From Phoenix dactylifera (lineage: Eukaryota > Streptophyta > Magnoliopsida > Arecales > Arecaceae), in the NCBI RefSeq assembly GCF_009389715.1, contig NC_052399.1:4480938-4544937 (forward strand): a stretch of 64,000 nucleotides of DNA, given 5' to 3'. The notes under the pieces were generated by a model, which was not told the origin of the DNA, searched no databases, and worked only from the letters and a program-made list of their open reading frames with translations. The position numbers were made by a program, and so were the translations under genes. Below, in pieces: positions 59,001-64,000 of this stretch. The number at the start of each line of letters is the position of its first letter. Within the stretch, counting starts at the first letter, position 1.

Positions 59001-61292
59001 TCTGCATTCAGATGTGACATTCTTACATTCTGAATAAAAGATTTCAATGGATGATAATTTTGAAGTGTATTCTTCCTGTGTCATAGAATCGTAATTGAGG
59101 AATAGTGATGCATGAGCTTGTTTGCTCCTCTCTATTGAGACTTTGGTAGGAAACTTTGAAAAGGTGCTCATATGTATGTGGATGCATGAGCTTGTTTGCT
59201 TGGTTGGTGTTCGTGACGTCCTCTTTGTGCTTTTATATGCCGTACTGAGGGCCACTAACAATACTAACATTATCAACAACCAATATTTCTGACTATGCCT
59301 TCTTACTGAAGTAATATCTTAGTGGAATTAAGTGCATTAATAACAAAAAGTTCTCATGTTTACATGATAGTCATGGAAACACAACCATCAATGAACAATT
59401 TCAAAGATTGATCATGTTCTTTCTAGAAAGATCTTGAGGTTCATCTTGGCAATCTTCTTATCCTTTTATAAAGAAGGGAGTAGCAGCATATTTGGCGATG
59501 GAAATGAAATTGCTTGGAGGTTCTGTTCAAATGTAAGGAGGCTAGCTGTTACGTTTCAAAAGGTTCCTGGTTTGCTACATTTGCTTCTCTGGGTTGCTTG
59601 TGCTAAGTGATATTCGGGCATTTTTTCACTAGCTATCAGTGATCTTGAAGGCTGATATTACATATTGAAGCATCTGTTCTGTTCTACTGTTCATATAATT
59701 GTGAATGATGATATAGCTGTCTTTTAGGTTAGTCTAACTCAGCTATAGTTGTCTGAATGAGATACTAGAATGAGTGTAGTCCTCTATAAACTTTAGTTCT
59801 ATTTTTACCTATGTGGCTATTTTTGTATATGACCTTTCCCTCCTGTTAAACTTCACTTTTTTCTAGTTGATTATGTAGGTTATAATGTCCTGTTTCCTCC
59901 ATCCCATTGGTTAGGTCTGACATTGTTGTATCAGGTATAATCAAAAGTTCTGATGCTTCTTGGTCCGGTAGTTTTAGAATACAAGAACAAGATCACTAAT
60001 GCAAAAACTGGCTTGTAAAGATATCTTTTGCTTGTCTATTGTCTACTCTGCTTTGTGGTTGACAAACACTGTGGTTGCTTTTATTTGCCTGGTGCACCAA
60101 AAGATGATAATTTGCTCTGAAGTCAATCCAATTTCAATGATTTATTGGAATTGATTTAAAGATTTGTCACAAAGAAACTTTTGGAAGAGGTGAAAGGGTT
60201 ATGTTTTTTTGCTTACCGCCCCATTTGGTGTCACGACATTAAATTGAAGCCGAATTCTGGAGGAGGGTTTCAAAGAGAGCCTCTTTGTCCCTCTCTGTTG
60301 AGACTGTGGTAGGAAACTTTGAAAAGGTTTTGCATAATTTCGGTTGGGAAGCCTTAGCTGTCATTGAATGGTTTATTCCTATCATACGTCATTTCCTGTG
60401 GCCTCCAACACATGACAAGCCTAACCATGAGCTATTAAATGAATTGCCATTTCTACAGCCTGCTGATGAGCTGACATTGGACTTCTATAACATTGTCTCA
60501 CTGAATTTATTGGTGAAGATGTTAGCTGAAGCCTAATACATTATCGGAATGGTCTATTTAGAACTAGTTAGCATGTAGTCCGTCCACAACTTCAATTAAA
60601 AAGGGGCTTTTCTAGACCTCCTTCTGTTCTTGACATTTCATTTTTTTTCGTCATATGCAGCATTAACATTTCTTCTGGAATAAAATGATTTTCTTTTATT
60701 CCATTTACAGTCTTGTGTATTATTGTTTTAGCACAAGGTTGGATTAAATCTTATTATTAATATTTTAATATTTTCATTTTCATGGACCATATGGATTTGC
60801 TTTTAAGCATTCTAGTCAATGCGCTTGCAACAATATTGATTTATTTCAAGATTATTTGATTAACCAATTTTGGAATTTTTCAGCCATCGCAACTGTCGTG
60901 ACCATAGCGGAGATTCTTAAGAACAATGGTCTCGCTGTTGAGAAGAGTAAGATTCTAGGCTTTTATGCCCCTTCCGTTTTATGTTAAAGTGCTTGATGCT
61001 CTTGTTATTCTTGACGACCACTCTAATTAGATTTCTTTTTGTTCCTTTCCAAATATTTGTAGAGATTATGACATCCACTGTTGATGTGAAGGATGAATCA
61101 AGGGGAAGACCCATTCAAAAAGCAAAGGTCAGATCTGATTGAGCTGTTACATTAATGTGACCGTTATCTTGCGTATTGATTTGAGTTTCATGCCAGATTG
61201 AGATATTGCTGGGGAAGACAGAGAACTTTGATGAGTTGATGGCTGCTGCAGCTGAGGAGAGGGAGGCGGCCGATGGTGAGGAGCAGAGCTGA
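56004..61292 (+). CDS. ALBA: Alba DNA/RNA-binding protein
   Basis: Five exons join in frame with GT-AG borders: 56004-56120, 56817-56865, 60884-60946, 61063-61127 and 61197-61292, giving 129 aa. The product has the single Alba fold: NRIQVSNTKKPLFFYVNLAK (residues 20-39), then RYMQQHNEVELSALGMAI, then TVVTIAEILKNNGLAVEKKI and an acidic tail rich in Glu and Ala. Length and layout match the short plant Alba proteins (Arabidopsis At1g29250/At2g34160 type, from memory), which bind RNA or DNA and can associate with R-loops; the role in this plant is inference. The chosen ATG is the first in the open exon. Intron 2 is unusually long (about 4.0 kb) for such a small gene and holds no recognised gene. 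The gene is convergent with the BT1-type carrier gene downstream. Confidence 0.94.
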
Positions 61293-62892
61293 AGGAAGGA
61301 GCGGACAGTCTTTTTCGTTTTCTGTTTGGCGTGCCGGTTTTGTTTGTTTACCTGGGCATTAGATGGTCCATGATTATGCGTTAAAAGCACTGCTTGTTGG
61401 TGTGCTTTCCTCTTCAGCTGTGTCGTCTTTATCGTTGTAGCTGCCCTGTAGTAAAGAGTGTCATTTTTAGAAATTGAATTTAAAGGTCGTTTATTCTTCC
61501 AGTATGTTAGATTTACTTTTGGCGGGGAAATGCACGAGAATTTTGTTCAGGCCTGTGGCTGGGCGTTTATGTGCTCGCTAGTTCTGTGCGCATTAACCTC
61601 GAACGAAGCTCTACATGAAAAGCCATGACGCTGCCAAGTCTTTGACTCTTCACGAAATTAATCTGAAATGGAAAAATTCCGATAAGTACTTATTTTTTTA
61701 AAAAAAATTTAAAGATTAGTGGCATAAGCTGAGGAGTTCCATGGATGGAACCACCAGCATGGCTGATGATCAGCACGTTTTAGATCGTTTCTGTTCCATT
61801 GCAATGCGTTTGCACGTTTAATGGCCGTTCTTGCTACTGCGGTGAACGGTAATGGAATGCAGAATCTAGTTTGCAGCCGAGGGATCTAAACGTGAGCCAG
61901 CTTGTTGACTTGAATTTTAGTGATGATGACTCGCTTATTGTTCCGACTCCAATTGTACTAGGTGAAGCTGTAAAGGCTTGTCTGGTTGTGCATGGGAGGG
62001 TGGAATAAACCGCTCTCGTTGCTTGGAACAGCTGATTCGGTTTTTAATGGGAGTAGGCAACGGCTCTCATTGCTTGGAAGTTTTAAGGCGTAGCAGCTGG
62101 CCAGGATTCAGAATTATCCCAATCCCGTATCGTGCCATCATATTACGCTTGCCCTATTTTAACGCTTGCCCTAAAAACTAAGGCCGTTGCCCTCTTTCAC
62201 CTCTACTAACAGCCTAACGAGGCTACTCTCCCGACTACTTCCACCTCTAAAGTGCAAACCCAGCGATACATGCATGCCTTCATTGGACTGCAGACTGCCA
62301 TTAAGGACCTCATACCTGATGGGTGGTGCATTCAACCTTGATCAATCGATGGGCATTCGGATGGCACAGCCGCGTGATAGGCTGAATGAGCACAGCGGCA
62401 GCAACAGTAGAATGCATGCTGAAACCCATTCGCATCCTTATTGCTAGGTGACATAACGGGCAACATTATATTATTGCTGAACTTATAGTCCACAGCATTT
62501 TTGCTGAAACCCATGGGCATCCTTCCTGCTAGATGACATAAGGCCCTTGATGTTCTGATTCATTGTTGAAACCGAAAATATAGTCATAAAAATAAGCAAT
62601 CATGATTTATTTCCGGACACTTCTTTGCCATAGGTTAATACCACACCTTATTGGTGTTTTCTTCATATGGCCAAAAAAACCATTTCTTTCAACTGTCTTT
62701 CAAGTTAAAACAAATAAACTGAAAATGGGCGAACAAAATTAGGCTGGATAAAGCCCCGAATCCTATTGCCAGCAACATCAGAGTTTCAGGAGCTTAAATT
62801 TAGGAAGCATATAAAAGAATCTAGACAAGGGCCAAAAATCTTAAATTTCTGTTTTGATTGCTCAACCTCTTTGCTGAAGAAAACTGGTGAAA
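61293..62892. other. Convergent spacer between Alba and BT1 genes
   Basis: Both 3' UTRs fall here. A small duplication repeats TGCTGAAACCCAT and GCATCCTT.CTGCTAG.TGAC near 62418-62457 and 62501-62540. Inverted or repeated GGCTCTC.TTGCTTGGAA words occur near 62010-62080. No gene was recognised. Confidence 0.5.
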
Positions 62893-63611
62893 CTATGCAT
62901 CATCCTCTTTGTCAATCAATATCCTTTTGCAGGCCTCATAGCACATGAACGAGATCCCTGCAGCAGGCATCAACTTCATGCAGCTCGGCCCCAAACCCTT
63001 GTAAAGACCCCCAATGCCTTCCTTCTCCAATATGCTTAAGAGAGCATGAAGCATGTTCTTGTAGACCTGCCTCCCACCAACAGCCCCAACCTGCATGTGC
63101 TTTCGAGCAACTTCAAGTGGGAAAGTAGCGCTGCTTGAGATTGCCCCAGCTGCTGACCCGATCAGAAGAGTTGCAAAGTTGCCTATCTCCTCCTCCTTAA
63201 ATGTCTTCCTATATAGTTTTCTCAGGGTGTCATAGGCAAAATAATTGGTGGCAGCATATGGTACTACTCCGATTAAACTCGGAGGGAGACCTCTGTACAG
63301 CTCTGCAGGGCCTTCTTCGCGCAAGATTTTAACAAAAGCATGTAGCAGATTATCATACACATCTCTCTGCAAAAGAGGGATGAGAATAAAACTTAAAAGG
63401 TAATTCTCTTGGCTTTACTAACACATCATGAGTTGGGTGAACTACAAACCTGTATGGTTAGTCGAGTCTTGAGCAGCTCTAGAGGATATGTACAGAGTGT
63501 AGAGCTGACCCCAGCAAATGCTCCAGCAACTAGAGATGAAGGAACAGGCAGCTTGGGTGGTTCCCCTGTCTTAGGGGTCAAGATCTTCTTGGCTGTATCA
63601 TAAGCAAATAA
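62893..63611 (-). CDS. BT1: BT1-type adenine nucleotide carrier, 3' part
   Basis: The last two exons, 63611-63450 and 63366-62893 on the minus strand, join at phase 0 and encode 211 residues to the stop. They hold the second and third repeats of the mitochondrial carrier family. Both signatures are present (YPLELLKTR and FPLEVARKH, pattern PxDE..KR) and the order matches plant Brittle1 proteins: LFAYDTAKKILTPK, then RGLPPSLIGVVPYAATNYFA, then YKGLGPSCMKLMPAAGIS. BT1 proteins move adenine nucleotides (or ADP-glucose in cereal endosperm) across plastid or mitochondrial inner membranes; the substrate cannot be fixed here. The first repeat, N-terminus and targeting peptide lie beyond position 64000. 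Positions 63612-64000 look like intron. Confidence 0.92.
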
Positions 63612-64000
63612 CTGAAAAAAAGAACATTATCAGAAACGTGTAAGGAATGCAAAAATATTAACTCTAATTTCATCTCTACTATGTTATACAATCTTTATAC
63701 TCAATATTTTTTCCATTTGTGTAGTTTCTTTTGTCAAAAAAATAAAGAATTAAACAGCCGGCAGAAAAGGCATCATTTTGTCCTCCTTTAACTGAAATTG
63801 AATTACCAAACCAACACGCAGACACAATAACAAGCATGCAAAGCTTTTCCACCAAAAAAGGAAGAGAATGCGGACAATGATCAGATATGTATTACTATGG
63901 AAACACAGTAGATTCCAAGACAATTTGAAAATGAAACGTTAGCCATCTAATTAAATCTGATTGTTATAGTGGATTTTTTTGGGGAAAAATCTATACTTGC
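63612..64000 (-). other. Intron of the BT1-type gene at the window edge
   Basis: AT-rich sequence with no open frame resembling the carrier family. A pyrimidine-rich tract and CAG acceptor lie just upstream of exon 63611-63450 on the minus strand. The preceding exon is expected beyond the window. Confidence 0.7.

Noticed and set aside
60285-60536. 83-codon frame in the Alba intron as a gene
   Set aside because: No family recognised and inside an intron; reported only as part of an intron finding.

Overview
This is a window of a plant nuclear genome, almost certainly a monocot and probably a palm (Arecaceae). The evidence is AT-rich DNA, long spliceosomal introns of up to about 4 kb, many small plant-type repeats, and a cellulose synthase whose N-terminus is nearly that of grass CESA1. 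The palm assignment is inference; the plant and monocot assignments are much firmer. I found no bacterial, organellar or CRISPR sequence and no convincing tRNA or rRNA gene.

Six host genes can be built exon by exon with consensus splice sites. (1) 7172-18329 (+): complete 14-exon primary-wall cellulose synthase of the CESA1 type, 1077 aa. (2) 19436-21491 (-): complete 3-exon glyoxalase-I-like (VOC fold) protein, 185 aa, tail-to-tail with CESA1. (3) 35035-38493 (+): complete 4-exon TMEM128-like membrane protein, 204 aa. (4) 46436-51740 (+): complete 8-exon SEL1-like repeat protein with a likely mitochondrial presequence, 277 aa. (5) 56004-61292 (+): complete 5-exon Alba nucleic-acid-binding protein, 129 aa. 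(6) 62893-63611 (-): the last two exons of a BT1-type adenine nucleotide carrier, whose 5' part lies beyond the window. These are unrelated housekeeping genes, not a cluster or pathway.

The spaces between them hold repeats. A MITE family with ends reading GGGCGTGTTTGG lies at 3.36 kb and in both halves of a direct duplication at 24.5-28.1 kb. In the first half a small LTR element of TRIM type sits inside the MITE, and the second half keeps the empty site. LINE remnants lie at 26.3, 31.4 and 52.3 kb. A long-armed AT-rich foldback family has two good copies (53.67 and 55.20 kb), a third looser copy near 33.8 kb and a partial one near 32.65 kb. Introns and spacers also carry many recent tandem duplications of 40-230 bp.

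I found no new multi-gene system. The observations most worth a second look are a 4-nt tandem splice donor in the SEL1 gene, a perfect 24-bp hairpin at 44.1 kb, the paralogous empty site for the TRIM, G-rich tracts with a 192-bp duplication in a CESA1 intron, and two GC-rich blocks (30.5-31.1 and 53.3-53.6 kb) that I could not identify.
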